Assembly (NCBI GenBank): GCA_023634235.1
Contig: JAMKCF010000188.1
Location: forward strand, 1-64,000
Source: Pisaster brevispinus
Taxonomy: Eukaryota; Echinodermata; Asteroidea; Forcipulatida; Asteriidae
Length of the DNA: 64,000 nucleotides
Reading direction: 5' to 3'
Below are positions 1 to 13,045 of the stretch, in pieces; position 1 is the stretch's first letter; each line of letters starts with the position of its first letter. The notes under the pieces were generated by a model, which worked only from the letters and a program-made list of their open reading frames with translations, was not told where the DNA came from and did no database searches. A program made the position numbers and the translations under genes.

Positions 1-1190
1 TTTACCCTTAAATCCTTTAAGTCAGAATTCAAAAACCCCAGGGGCTCATTTTTTTCTACTTTTCTACATTTCATAAAAGGCACGACCTTCAAATAGTTGA
101 ACTAGAGAAAAAGTTGTGGGTATACATTTTATTAATGAGGTTCCGCGCATGAATTTCTGTCATTTTAATGTGGAGCAAACAGCACTTTCCAATGACCTTT
201 TAGTGCGCCCTCAATAGACCTTTTGAGTTGCTAGTTGTTGTTTGGATAGTGTTGACGTTTGTTTCACTTGGCACTGAATCTATTTACAATGCAGGACGGT
301 ATTCACCATTTTGCACAGATTGATAGTATTGTTTAAGGTACAGTCATCACACGACAGGTGGGTACTGATTATCTGGAGTACTAAGTTTGAATTACAGTTC
401 TTGAAATTGTTAAGGAAAATTGTTACTAAACTAGACCAAACTCTACAATCAACTCTAGGGTTTTGTCAATACAGTTGCTATATCATGTGCTACTGTACTG
501 TATAACTTATTGTAACAAACCTATTACCTGTATACTACAGTTAAAGTTTTTTCCATTACGCTGTTTCTCAGTCATCGAGTGCAATGTTGTATTTAATTAA
601 AAATCATAAACAGCCATATGCCCTGCTTTTAAGTATAGTTACAAACAAAGTAGTTAATATTCAGTTCAGGAGCCAAAAACTTAAGAAAAAAAATGTTTAA
701 ATTAACTAACCACTAATCTCCAAGAACCACATTGAGTTGAGTTTTACAGGCAGTCTAGGCCTACGTACACCTGGCCAAAAAGACAAAACATCATCAAACA
801 ACCTAGCCCTCGTAGGACGTCAGTTTCTGTTGGACCCCTCTTTTGCTTCCAACCTGGGCTACAAATAACCACACCCACACACACTGGGTGCACCACCCAG
901 GCATAAACATGAGCACAAAGCTCCTGGTCCCAGATTAACACACAGGCTCCAAAAGTCCCAGCTACACTATTTACTACTTGCAATTTCTTGCATCATTCCT
1001 TGGGTATACCTATTTATGACTCATTATTGGATATAATACTAATCCATTACCACATTTCAAACACCTTCATAGAACACGTCATAACTTGGAAAAACCCACT
1101 TTGGAAACAAATTATGATACAAGTGAAGTCGGCCGGAATAGCACCAAGTGAAAACTGAGAGTGCCTTCGCTATACCTTACAAATGGGTGG
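1..1190. other. Non-coding stretch, no gene seen
   Basis: The sequence is AT-rich with many stops in all frames. The only open frames are short and have no recognisable domain, and no repeat or RNA gene stands out. Confidence 0.5.
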
Positions 1191-1204
1191 TGGGTGACAA
1201 CACC

Positions 1205-1560
1205 CATGTGTTGTGGCCGGACGGTCTAGTTTTCCGGACCAAAGCTTTGGTGTTGTCGGCAGCAGAGTAAGGTTCCAATCCCGGTCATGACACTTGTGCC
1301 CTTGAGCAAGACGCTCAAGGGCAGTTAACCTTAATTGCTTCATACAAAGTTGGGAAGGTATTGCATTCTGCTCTACCTGTCGGGGGTCCTAGTGGATGAT
1401 ACCCATGACTACATCCTTACGGACTGTGAAGGGATCAACCCCATTTCAGCCCCAGGAGTAGGTGGCCCTTGTGTCAGTTGATTTAGGCCGACAGCCAAAA
1501 TCAGGTGTAGCCCTTACCTTGAAGTGGCTGTCAGGCCCTGGCACAAAGTGAGGTGCACAC
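1205..1560 (+). mobile_element. tRNA-derived SINE copy, head and body
   Basis: A box-A-like stretch near 1208 (GTGGCCGGACGGTCTAG) is followed by a box-B-like motif at 1271-1281 (GGTTCCAATCC). This is the internal promoter layout of a tRNA-derived SINE. The text after box B (CTTGTGCCCTTGAGCAAGA) is shared with the copies near 31.1 kb and, on the other strand, 16.5-16.8 kb. The 3' part (1380-1560) differs from those copies, so this may be a subfamily or a chimera. The exact ends are uncertain. Confidence 0.65.
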
Positions 1561-1924
1561 AGCACAAATTTGCTGTGCTTGGCAGTGTTTTTTTTTGTTC
1601 TTTGTTTATTCAAACTTTATCCTGAAATTTAAATGGATATTATTTACCTTCTCCTTTTTCAGATTATTGGCTTTGGAGGATTTTTGTTTTGGGGGAACTA
1701 AAGTCTGACATAATGGTCCAAAAACTGTCAACTGTGCATGTCCAGTGCTAAATGTACAAAGCCAAAACTTAAAGGTAGGCGGTGTATTGTTGTTGTTTTT
1801 TTAGAAAGACAGTAAAAATTGTATTTCTGAAAAATAATGTGTAGGGGGATTCGAATGCTGAGCAAGGAAATTGTGAAGTGGGAGCAAATCCACCAGGCTA
1901 TGTGCTGATCTGAAATTGTAGTTA

Positions 1925-2400
1925 TTTACAATAACATATCATTGTGCTTTATGTCAGTGCCCTAATCACTGGGCCAATAACATTCTTGTTATTTCTCTCA
2001 GTATCCAGGGGCTACTCATATATAGGTCAAAGAGGGCGCTATACAATCTGACAGCTTTAATACCAGCATAAAAAACTTGGACAATGCTGACAATGCTGTC
2101 CTCCATCTCACAATCACAGTAAAAGAGCAAACATCCTGTCTCCTCCTAGAACTTTCATATATGATTACAGATTGAAGCTAACCTCAACTCAGAGAAGGAG
2201 GAAAATGTATCAAGAAGATGAAATTACATAACAATTTGACTAAACCAGCTGTTACTTCAAGTAACATCCAAACAAGGCAAGGAAGCCCAGGGCTGTATAC
2301 TCCCCTGGGAGTTGAGAAAGATAACAGGAATGTTATTGGCCCAGTGACTAGGGCACTGACATAAAACCCATTGAGATGTTATTGTAAAATGTTCTATAGA
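1925..2400. repeat. Head-to-head pair of SINE 3' fragments (inverted repeat)
   Basis: Positions 1930-2015 are the reverse complement of about 2290-2395. Both carry the SINE 3' text GGCTGTATACTCCCCTGGGA and GGCCCAGTGACTAGGGCACTGACAT, broken here into its shared parts. The two arms are about 85-105 bp and enclose about 275 bp of other sequence, so a transcript of the region could fold back on itself. Most likely these are two independent SINE insertions in opposite orientation. Confidence 0.6.
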
Positions 2401-2473
2401 TGAATAAAGCCTGAGTTACTGTTTCATAACTACAATAACCAAGTGATGTTTGTTTGTTTGTTTGTTTTTACAG

Positions 2474-3133
2474 ACTTCAGAAAGTAGAGAAAGGAATACA
2501 GTTATGAAGATCTGGAAACAATATGGTATGCATCCAAAGCAGATGACCAAAGAGACTTTTGATTGGTGAGTGTAAATATTTTCAAGTGAAATCAACCTGA
2601 GATTTCTATAACGTATTACAAACTGAGATAAACAAGAACCATTTCACCCTATTACTCTCAATATACTCTCCTGCCCAACTGGCTCTTGCCACAAAGTTGC
2701 ACAGGAGACTGTTGAGACTAAATCCCAGTAAACAAGCTTTGGGGTTTCCACATATTGCTAGCTGTACAAACGGAAGAAACTCATGCACCAAGTTCTAGCC
2801 TGGAAGGTATTAGGCACTTTGTGGTAGTCTGTGGTATCAGTGTATTGACCCCTTGCATTGGCCGCCATTGTGAGGCCAATCAATGCAAATGTGCAAAATG
2901 TCAACTGGATATAAAAATGGATTTGCTTAAACTTTTGTATAAAGTACATGTAACTAGTCATAATATTCTATCATTCAAACAGGAAGACATCCCAATCACC
3001 TCAGCCTCTTACTTCTCCTGTATCACCATGAAGCAACTACAACCACATCTTCCACTCATCAACAGACGCTGATATCCCACTGTTAGATAAGAGAGTACAG
3101 CATCTTCATCAGGCAGGAAAAATGCTACTGGAG
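2474..3133 (+). pseudogene. QNG1: QNG1-like pseudogene, copy 1 (two exons)
   Basis: Exon 2474-2565 lies between a pyrimidine-rich TTTTTACAG acceptor and a GTGAGT donor. It is open and ends in MHPKQMTKETFDW, matching the QNG1 segment just before its conserved DTLNFSFW motif. Exon 2983-3133 (acceptor CAAACAG, donor GTAGGT) starts EDIPITSASY, a hallmark of the queuosine 5'-phosphate N-glycosylase/hydrolase family, which salvages queuine. After MKQL the frame breaks, and the homology resumes in another frame as ADIPLLDKRVQHLHQAGKML. The exon carrying DTLNFSFW, expected between these two, is absent from the 417-bp intron. First and last exons are also missing. I judge it a dead partial copy. Confidence 0.75.
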
Positions 3134-3289
3134 GTAGGTCATTTGATTGAAATCACTCGCAAGTTTTGTTCTCAATAACAGATTGAAAGAAACAGCTTTT
3201 TTTTCAAAGGGAAGCAAGATGTGAACAAACTTGGTTGAAAAAAAATTTCTAATTTCAATGCATTCTCCTGCCCATTTGGCTCTTTCTAT

Positions 3290-3415
3290 CAGGACAATTG
3301 AAACAATTTCAACTGGTGGAAGCCATTTTGAAGAAAATAAAGACCTGTGACAGCTTCCTGACTGTTGATGAGAGCACAACCCACATCATCACATCTCATG
3401 AGAAATCTAGCTGCT
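3290..3415 (+). pseudogene. QNG1: Likely decayed third QNG1 exon, copy 1
   Basis: After a TTTCTATCAG acceptor-like site the sequence parallels the exon-like segment at 24.58-24.71 kb. One frame reads LMRAQPTSSHLMRNLAAN followed by a stop, similar to the QNG1 helix after the GSFLNC motif. Another frame is also open for about 38 codons (QLVEAILKKIKTCDSFL onwards) and gave a weak BRCT-like impression that I do not trust. The match is short and broken, so the assignment rests mainly on position after the previous exon. Confidence 0.4.
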
Positions 3416-3593
3416 AACTGAGTTGAGCTGAGCCATCGGATCGCTGTTTCAAACACAGCAGTGATGTCTTAATTCATGTCTTGTGTGTTTCAAAGGGGCT
3501 TCCACAGTTAGAATTTGTTTGCACATAAAAGTCTATGGAGACCAAGATTGATGACCGATATTTTTTAGAAAATGGTGCATAAGATGACTAGTC

Positions 3594-3761
3594 ATGACAG
3601 TTGTGGACAGCAAAGACGTCAGAGAACACATCCAGACCATTAAACATGCTGCACAGATAGGCCTACCCCACTGCAGGATTCTTGAAGTTCACTCCACAGG
3701 GCATATTGATGACATGTGGCTAAGGATCAGTCAGTACACCAAACTCCACCAGCCAAACTAG
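3594..3761 (+). CDS. Short ORF, unrecognised, possibly exon remnant
   Basis: A 55-codon open frame starts MTVVDSKDVREHIQTIKHAA and ends at TAG. I do not recognise it. A diverged, frame-broken relative lies at 24838-24960, in the same order after the QNG1-like exons, so it belongs to the duplicated segment. It may be an exon fragment of a neighbouring gene or chance open sequence. Confidence 0.3.
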   Translation: MTVVDSKDVREHIQTIKHAAQIGLPHCRILEVHSTGHIDDMWLRISQYTKLHQPN

Positions 3762-3764
3762 TGG

Positions 3765-4640
3765 GGCTATAATATAGAGACATACAGTGTATGCAGCACC
3801 CTGTTGTTGATGAGCAGATTTTATATAAAAACTAATTTAAATTGTAAATCTGTAGTGTTTTCTCTTCAAAGCTGACCTTAATTTCCGCCTTATGCATGAC
3901 CCTAAAGAACATGGACTAAAAAAGCGAATATCGTAATCCCTGACATAAACGCATGCAAACTCGAGCAAGCTCCTACAATTTAGTGCAGTTGACACGGTTT
4001 GCGAAACACAGTTGGCGTAAAATTGCAGTTTGGCGCTTCACACCGGTAAATGGAGGTCGAGTACTATTTCTTCACATTCGCTTAAGTTTCCTGTTTTAAC
4101 ATTTTATATATTTTTATTACGTTGTTAGTTTTGAATTAATGTTGAACAATCAACAAATATGATTTGGGGATTGAAAAATAGTTATGTGAGAGGAATAAGA
4201 TTCGGCAAAAATTGTACCCCCATAGCTGATGGCTCAGAGGTGCCCGGAAGCTCAATGTTGACCTTTTCACCGCATGACTTACACAGTCCTTTCTACAATT
4301 CGTAAAATTGGGTGTTGCCAACTTCACAAAATAGCGCCCTCCGTATAATAGCTATACAGCAAATTTTATTTTAATTTAACACTACCATACAATTCTATCA
4401 AAAACAAGTTTTATTTAAAAGTAAAAGTTGGATGTGTTTCTCTCTAAACATAAAATAAAAAGCTTGTTTGAAAAAAAAAGTTTCATAAAAATTTCTCAAC
4501 AAACCAAGCACACCAATACACTAATGTTTTGGAATGCACCTTTTGTGAGAAAAAAATGGTTAACATTTTTTCTATTAGAGAAGACGGTGAGTTCAAAGCG
4601 CATGCATGTATTAGCTTCAATCCACTCCGATTGCTTCTGG
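3765..4640. other. Non-coding stretch
   Basis: The sequence is AT-rich with no convincing coding frame, RNA gene or repeat. Short open frames on both strands lack any domain. Confidence 0.5.
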
Positions 4641-4920
4641 GTCTATGCTTGACATGTATTAAAGGCGCTACATAAGTCTATGCTTTACATGTATTAAAGG
4701 CACTACATAAGTCTAGGCTTTACATGTATTAAAGGCACTACATAAGTCTAGGCTTTACATGTATTAAAGGTGCTACATAAGTCTATGGTTTACATGTAAT
4801 AAAGGGGCTACATAAGTCTATGCTTTACATGTATTAAAGGCGCTACATAAGTCTAGGCTTTACATGTATTAAAGGCGCTACATAAGTCTATGCTTTACAT
4901 GTATTAAAGGCACTACATAA
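4641..4920. repeat. 35-bp satellite array, left part
   Basis: About eight head-to-tail copies of a 35-bp monomer (core GTCTATGCTTTACATGTATT then AAAGGCGCTACATAA). It is continuous with the large array that resumes at 5571; the two were one array before the 4921-5570 element inserted. Variable positions are TATGC/TAGGC and GGCGC/GGCAC. Confidence 0.97.
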
Positions 4921-5570
4921 CGTCGCCAACACCACGAACTGACACACTGTGTACAAAACCAGGGTTTTTTTAGTTTTCAGTTTTGTGCATGTTTAGACCA
5001 TGTTAACCGAGGCCTACAATTTCATGAAGTTTCAACGCTTCAGGAGCTTGACTTTTTTAATTACGATGATGAGGCTAAGCAACTTTGCACCAGAACTGGA
5101 AATTTTCGCCACCACAAACTGACACAGAGGTTCAATTTACCATTGCAACACACGGCGCACACAAACCTCAAAAGTGAAAAAAACGTTTTCACAAACTGAC
5201 ACAAACCCTTGGTGTGTAGCGTGCGCGCTACCTACATTTTCACGAACTGACACAACCGCATTGTAATACATTGGATGGTGTCAGTTCGTGGCGACGGAAA
5301 ATGCCTGGTTGCGTAAATTTTTGTCGCCACGAACTGACAAAAACCTTTCTTACTTTATTGCTTATTAATTTAGGACAAAAAGCAGTAAAAAGCACCGTTT
5401 ATATGAAGCTGAAAGCATCAAGTTCCCACTGTAAGAAAACTAGTTGAAAATACCTCGGATTTTTGCAAGAAAACTTCATTTTAGAAAACGTTCAATTTGA
5501 AACGCTGTTTTCTCAGATTGCTACTTTTTACTAGTATCTACGTGTGTGTCAGTTTGTGGTGTCGGTGACG
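4921..5570. mobile_element. 650-bp TIR element (MITE-like) inside the satellite
   Basis: The ends are inverted repeats. The left end CGTCGCCAACACCACGAACT and the reverse complement of the right end CGTCACCGACACCACAAACT match at about 24 of the first 27 positions. The satellite tetramer ATAA is present on both sides (4917-4920 and 5571-5574), and removing the element plus one ATAA restores a perfect 35-bp monomer. The interior carries several further copies of the CACGAACTGACACA motif in both orientations (for example near 5103, 5243, 5278 and 5324), which could be transposase-binding sites. No protein is encoded. The superfamily is not recognised. Confidence 0.9.
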
Positions 5571-8500
5571 ATAAGTCTATGCTTTACATGTATTAAAGGC
5601 GCTACATAAGTCTATGCTTTACATGTATTAAAGGCGCTACATAAGTCTATGCTTTACATGTATTAAAGGCACTACATAAGTCTATGCTTTACATGTATTA
5701 AAGGCGCTACATAAGTCTAGGCTTTACATGTATTAAAGGCACTACATAAGTCTATGCTTTACATGTATTAAAGGCACTACATAAGTCTATGCTTTACATG
5801 TATTAAAGGCGCTACATAAGTCTATGCTTTACATGTATTAAAGGCACTTCATAAGTCTAGGCTTTACATGTATTAAAGGCACTACATAAGTCTAGGCTTT
5901 ACATGTATTAAAGGCGCTACATAAGTCTAGGCTTTACATGTATTAAAGGCACTTCATAAGTCTATGCTTTACATGTATTAAAGGCACTACATAAGTCTAT
6001 GCTTTACATGTATTAAAGGCACTTCATAAGTCTAGGCTTTACATGTATTAAAGGCACTACATAAGTCTATGCTTTACATGTATTAAAGGCACTTCATAAG
6101 TCTAGGCTTTACATGTATTAAAGGCACTACATAAGTCTATGCTTTACATGTATTAAAGGCACTACATAAGTCTATGCTTTACATGTATTAAAGGCACTAC
6201 TAAGTCTATGCTTTACATGTATTAAAGGCGCTACATAAGTCTATGCTTTACATGTATTAAAGGCGCTACATAAGTCTATGCTTTACATGTATTAAAGGCG
6301 CTACATAAGTCTATGCTTTACATGTATTAAAGGCACTACATAAGTCTATGCTTTACATGTATTAAAGGCGCTACATAAGTCTATGCTTTACATGTATTAA
6401 AGGCGCTACATAAGTCTATGCTTTACATGTATTAAAGGCACTACTAAGTCTATGCTTTACATGTATTAAAGGCGCTACATAAGTCTATGCTTTACATGTA
6501 TTAAAGGCGCTACATAAGTCTATGCTTTACATGTATTAAAGGCACTACATAAGTCTATGCTTTACATGTATTAAAGGCACTTCATAAGTCTAGGCTTTAC
6601 ATGTATTAAAGGCACTACATAAGTCTATGCTTTACATGTATTAAAGGCACTTCATAAGTCTAGGCTTTACATGTATTAAAGGCACTACATAAGTCTATGC
6701 TTTACATGTATTAAAGGCACTACATAAGTCTATGCTTTACATGTATTAAAGGCACTACTAAGTCTATGCTTTACATGTATTAAAGGCGCTACATAAGTCT
6801 ATGCTTTACATGTATTAAAGGCGCTACATAAGTCTATGCTTTACATGTATTAAAGGCACTACATAAGTCTAGGCTTTACATGTATTAAAGGCGCTACATA
6901 AGTCTAGGCTTTACATGTATTAAAGGCACTACATAAGTCTATGCTTTACATGTATTAAAGGCGCTACAAAAGTCTATGCTTTACATGTAATAAAGGCGCT
7001 ACATAAGTCTAGGCTTTACATGTATTAAAGGCACTACATAAGTCTATGCTTTACATGTATTAAAGGCACTACATAAGTCTAGGCTTTACATGTATTAAAG
7101 GCACTACTAAGTCTATGCTTTACATGTATTAAAGGCACTACATAAGTCTAGGCTTTACATGTATTAAAGGCACTACATAAGTCTATGCTTTACATGTATT
7201 AAAGGCGCTACATAAGTCTAGGCTTTACATGTATTAAAGGCGCTACATAAGTCTATGCTTTACATGTATTAAAGGCGCTACATGAGTCTAGGCTTTACAT
7301 GTATTAAAGGCACTACATAAGTCTAGGCTTTACATGTATTAAAGGCGCTACATAAGTCTATGCTTTACATGTATTAAAGGCGCTACATGAGTCTAGGCTT
7401 TACATGTATTAAAGGCACTACATAAGTCTATGCTTTACATGTATTAAAGGCACTACATAAGTCTATGCTTTACATGTAATAAAGGCACTACATAAGTCTA
7501 GGCTTTACATGTATTAAAGGCACTACATATGTCTAGGCTTTACATGTATTAAAGGCGCTACATAAGTCTAGGCTTTACAAGTATTAAAGGCACTACATAA
7601 GTCTATGCTTTACATGTATTAAAGGCGCTACATAAGTCTATGCTTTACATGTATTAAAGGCGCTGCATAAGTCTAGGCTTTACATGTATTAAAGGCACTA
7701 CATAAGTCTAGGCTTTACATGTATTAAAGGCGCTACATAAGTCTATGCTTTACATGTATTAAAGGCGCTACATAAGTCTAGGCTTTACATGTATTAAAGG
7801 CACTACATAATTCTATGCTTTACATGTATTAAAGGCACTACATAAGTCTAGGCTTTACATGTATTAAAGGCACTACATAAGTCTATGCTTTACATGTATT
7901 AAAGGCACTACATAAGTCTAGGCTTTACATGTATTAAAGGCACTACTAAGTCTATGCTTTACATGTATTAAAGGCACTACATAAGTCTAGGCTTTACATG
8001 TATTAAAGGCACTACATAAGTCTATGCTTTACATGTATTAAAGGCGCTACATAAGTCTAGGCTTTACATGTATTAAAGGCGCTACATAAGTCTATGCTTT
8101 ACATGTATTAAAGGCGCTACATGAGTCTAGGCTTTACATGTATTAAAGGCACTACATAAGTCTAGGCTTTACATGTATTAAAGGCGCTACATAAGTCTAT
8201 GCTTTACATGTATTAAAGGCGCTACATAAGTCTAGGCTTTACATGTATTAAAGGCGCTACATAAGTCTATGCTTTACATGTATTAAAGGCGCTACATGAG
8301 TCTAGGCTTTACATGTATTAAAGGCACTACATAAGTCTAGGCTTTACATGTATTAAAGGCGCTACATAAGTCTATGCTTTACATGTATGAAAGGCGCTAC
8401 ATAAGTCTATGCTTTACATGTATTAAAGGCACTACTAAGTCTATGCTTTACATGTATTAAAGGCGCTACATAAGTCTATGCTTTACATGTATTAAAGGCG

Positions 8501-11500
8501 CTACATAAGTCTATGCTTTACATGTATTAAAGGCACTACATAAGTCTAGGCTTTACATGTATTAAAGGCGCTACATAAGTCTAGGCTTTACATGTATTAA
8601 AGGCACTACATAAGTCTATGCTTTACATGTATTAAAGGCGCTACAAAAGTCTATGCTTTACATGTAATAAAGGCGCTACATAAGTCTAGGCTTTACATGT
8701 ATTAAAGGCACTACATAAGTCTATGCTTTACATGTATTAAAGGCACTACATAAGTCTAGGCTTTACATGTATTAAAGGCACTACTAAGTCTATGCTTTAC
8801 ATGTATTAAAGGCACTACATAAGTCTAGGCTTTACATGTATTAAAGGCACTACATAATTCTATGCTTTACATGTATTAAAGGCGCTACATAAGTCTAGGC
8901 TTTACATGTATTAAAGGCGCTACATAAGTCTATGCTTTACATGTATTAAAGGCGCTACATGAGTCTAGGCTTTACATGTATTAAAGGCACTACATAAGTC
9001 TAGGCTTTACATGTATTAAAGGCGCTACATAAGTCTATGCTTTACATGTATTAAAGGCGCTACATGAGTCTAGGCTTTACATGTATTAAAGGCACTACAT
9101 AAGTCTATGCTTTACATGTATTAAAGGCACTACATAAGTCTATGCTTTACATGTAATAAAGGCACTACATAAGTCTAGGCTTTACATGTATTAAAGGCAC
9201 TACATATGTCTAGGCTTTACATGTATTAAAGGCGCTACATAAGTCTATGCTTTACAAGTATTAAAGGCACTACATAAGTCTATGCTTTACATGTATTAAA
9301 GGCGCTACATAAGTCTATGCTTTACATGTATTAAAGGCGCTGCATAAGTCTAGGCTTTACATGTATTAAAGGCACTACATAAGTCTAGGCTTTACATGTA
9401 TTAAAGGCGCTACATAAGTCTATGCTTTACATGTATTAAAGGCGCTACATAAGTCTAGGCTTTACATGTATTAAAGGCACTACATAATTCTATGCTTTAC
9501 ATGTATTAAAGGCACTACATAAGTCTAGGCTTTACATGTATTAAAGGCACTACATAAGTCTATGCTTTACATGTATTAAAGGCACTACATAAGTCTAGGC
9601 TTTACATGTATTAAAGGCACTACTAAGTCTATGCTTTACATGTATTAAAGGCACTACATAAGTCTAGGCTTTACATGTATTAAAGGCACTACATAAGTCT
9701 ATGCTTTACATGTATTAAAGGCGCTACATAAGTCTAGGCTTTACATGTATTAAAGGCGCTACATAAGTCTATGCTTTACATGTATTAAAGGCGCTACATG
9801 AGTCTAGGCTTTACATGTATTAAAGGCACTACATAAGTCTAGGCTTTACATTAATTAAAGGCGCTACATAAGTCTATGCTTTACATGTATTAAAGGCGCT
9901 ACATGAGTCTAGGCTTAACATGTATTAAAGGCACTACATAAGTCTATGCTTTACATGTATTAAAGGCACTACATAAGTCTATGCTTTACATGTAATAAAG
10001 GCACTACATAAGTCTAGGCTTTACATGTATTAAAGGCACTACATATGTCTAGGCTTTACATGTATTAAAGGCGCTACATAAGTCTATGCTTTACAAGTAT
10101 TAAAGGCACTACATAAGTCTATGCTTTACATGTATTAAAGGCGCTACATAAGTCTATGCTTTACATGTATTAAAGGCGCTGCATAAGTCTAGGCTTTACA
10201 TGTATTAAAGGCACTACATAAGTCTAGGCTTTACATGTATTAAAGGCGCTACATAAGTCTATGCTTTACATGTATTAAAGGCGCTACATAAGTCTAGGCT
10301 TTACATGTATTAAAGGCACTACATAATTCTATGCTTTACATGTATTAAAGGCACTACATAAGTCTAGGCTTTACATGTATTAAAGGCACTACATAAGTCT
10401 ATGCTTTACATGTAATAAAGGCGCTACATAAGTCTATGCTTTACATGTATTAAAGGCGCTACATAAGTCTATGCTTTACATGTATTAAAGGCACTACATA
10501 AGTCTATGCTTTACAAGTATTAAAGGCACTACATAAGTCTAGGCTTTACATGTATTAAAGGCGCTACATAAGTCTATGCTTTACATGTATTAAAAGCGCT
10601 ACATAAGTCTATGCTTTACATGTATTAAAGGCACTACATAAGTCTATGCTTAACATGTATTACAGGCACTACATAAGTCTATGCTTTACATGTATTAAAG
10701 GCGCTACATAAGTCTATGCTTTACATGTATTAAAGGCGCTACATAAGTCTATGCTTTACATGTATTAAAGGCACTACATAAGTCTATGCTTTACAAGTAT
10801 TAAAGGCACTACATAAGTCTAGGCTTTACATGTATTAAAGGCGCTACATAAGTCTATGCTTTACATGTATTAAAAGCGCTACATAAGTCTATGCTTTACA
10901 TGTATTAAAGGCACTACATAAGTCTATGCTTAACATGTATTACAGGCACTACATAAGTCTATGCTTTACATGTATTAAAGGCGCTACATAAGTCTATGCT
11001 TTACATGTATTAAAGGCACTACATAAGTCTATGCTTTAGATGTATTAAAGGCACTACATAAGTCTATGCTTTACATGTATTAAAGGCACTACATAAGTCT
11101 ATGCTTTACATGTATTAAAGGCACTACATAAGTCTATGCTTTACATGTATTCAAGGCACTACATAAGTCTATGCTTTACATGTATTAAAGGCACTACATA
11201 AGTCTATGCTTTACATGTATTAAAGGCGCTACATAAGTCTATGCTTTACATGTATTAAAGGCGCTGCATAAGTCTAGGCTTTACATGTATTAAAGGCACT
11301 ACATAAGTCTAGGCTTTACATGTATTAAAGGCGCTACATAAGTCTATGCTTTACATGTATTAAAGGCGCTACATAAGTCTAGGCTTTACATGTATTAAAG
11401 GCACTACATAATTCTATGCTTTACATGTATTAAAGGCACTACATAAGTCTAGGCTTTACATGTATTAAAGGCACTACATAAGTCTATGCTTTACATGTAA

Positions 11501-12358
11501 TAAAGGCGCTACATAAGTCTATGCTTTACATGTATTAAAGGCGCTACATAAGTCTATGCTTTACATGTATTAAAGGCGCTACATAAGTCTATGCTTTACA
11601 TGTATTAATGGCACTTCATAAGTCTATGCTTTACAAGTATTAAAGGCACTACATAAGTCTAGGCTTTACATGTATTAAAGGCGCTACATAAGTCTATGCT
11701 TTACATGTATTAAAAGCGCTACATAAGTCTATGCTTTACATGTATTAAAGGCACTACATAAGTCTATGCTTAACATGTATTACAGGCACTACATAAGTCT
11801 ATGCTTTACATGTATTAAAGGCGCTACATAAGTCTATGCTTTACATGTATTAAAGGCGCTACATAAGTCTATGCTTTACATGTATTAAAGGCACTACATA
11901 AGTCTATGCTTTACAAGTATTAAAGGCACTACATAAGTCTAGGCTTTACATGTATTAAAGGCGCTACATAAGTCTATGCTTTACATGTATTAAAAGCGCT
12001 ACATAAGTCTATGCTTTACATGTATTAAAGGCACTACATAAGTCTATGCTTAACATGTATTACAGGCACTACATAAGTCTATGCTTTACATGTATTAAAG
12101 GCGCTACATAAGTCTATGCTTTACATGTATTAAAGGCACTACATAAGTCTATGCTTTAGATGTATTAAAGGCACTACATAAGTCTATGCTTTACATGTAT
12201 TAAAGGCACTACATAAGTCTATGCTTTACATGTATTAAAGGCACTACATAAGTCTATGCTTTACATGTATTCAAGGCACTACATAAGTCTATGCTTTACA
12301 TGTATTAAAGGCACTACATAAGTCTATGCTTTACATGTAATAAAGGCACTTCATAAGT
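5571..12358. repeat. 35-bp satellite array, main part
   Basis: About 194 near-identical tandem monomers of 35 bp, measured from the spacing of successive GCTTTAC words (for example 9004 and 9039). Rare variants recur at fixed distances and reveal higher-order units: CTACAAAAG at 6964 and 8641 (1,677 bp), CTACATGAG at 7383 and 9060 (1,677 bp) and again 839 bp later, and TTAAAAGCG at 10591, 10871, 11711 and 11991 (280 and 1,120 bp). A few monomers lack one base (CTACTAAG). No coding potential. Function unknown; such arrays can be pericentromeric or dispersed minisatellites. Confidence 0.97.
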
Positions 12359-12949
12359 TGTCTTTCTTTTTGTTTTTTGCTTTTTTAACTTCATGCTCTT
12401 TATTGAGCTCAAATCATTGTGAGAGTTCATTAAAGGTACTGTTAGACTGGTGTGTACTTTAATTGACAGTTCATTGTCCGAGTGGAAAAAAAAATTAATC
12501 AAACTGTTGGAAGTTTCATACTTTGGAAGGGAAAATTAAGATAAAATAGAAAATTGTCTGAAAAAGAATAAAACATTAAGTGAAGGAGCTCGTTTTCCTC
12601 TACCCCAATGTTTTAAATACAAGTCCTCGTTTGAAATTTAGATTGTCGTGTTCTCTCTGAAAATCATTTTTTGTTTTTTCCCCACTAGCTAAGTAACATA
12701 AAATCATTGTGTTTTATAGCAATTAAAAAGATCGTATAGAGCATTGATAACATTTTTAACAAATTCACAAACATATTTCATGTTCTATGAAAAAAAAACA
12801 TGTACGGAAGTGTCTCTGTGTTCTGCATTCGTTGGACACTGGTACTTACCCATACACTCAAGCATAGCTACTTACCTGTCTTGATATTGTCTTTTATTTA
12901 ACTATATATTAATAGGCCAAATGCAAATGGAAACTAGTTTTTAATAGGC
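12359..12949. other. Non-coding stretch after the satellite
   Basis: AT-rich sequence without a recognisable gene or repeat. Confidence 0.5.
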
Positions 12950-13045
12950 CTGAAGTGCCCCTCCCCCTAGAAAAAATGGTGCACTCCCTAATTATATGCC
13001 CCACCCCCTAAAGCTGTGCCTTAGTTTCAGCGCTGTCCAAATCAT
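12950..13045. mobile_element. Fragment of C-run MITE family
   Basis: CCCCTAGAAAAAATGGTGC followed by CCCTAATTATATG matches the right part of the element at 53.88-54.10 kb (CCCCTAGAAAAAATGGTGCC). Only the one side is preserved. Confidence 0.5.

Noticed and set aside
744..983. 79-codon minus-strand frame
   Set aside because: Short, no domain, no context; chance open frame.
3296..3415. BRCT-like (microcephalin-like) reading of FLTVDESTTHIITSHEK
   Set aside because: A different frame of the same stretch and of its duplicate at 24.6 kb fits the next QNG1 segment better, and the exon order supports QNG1.
4641..12358. CRISPR-like array
   Set aside because: The repeats are contiguous 35-bp monomers without unique spacers, in an animal genome.
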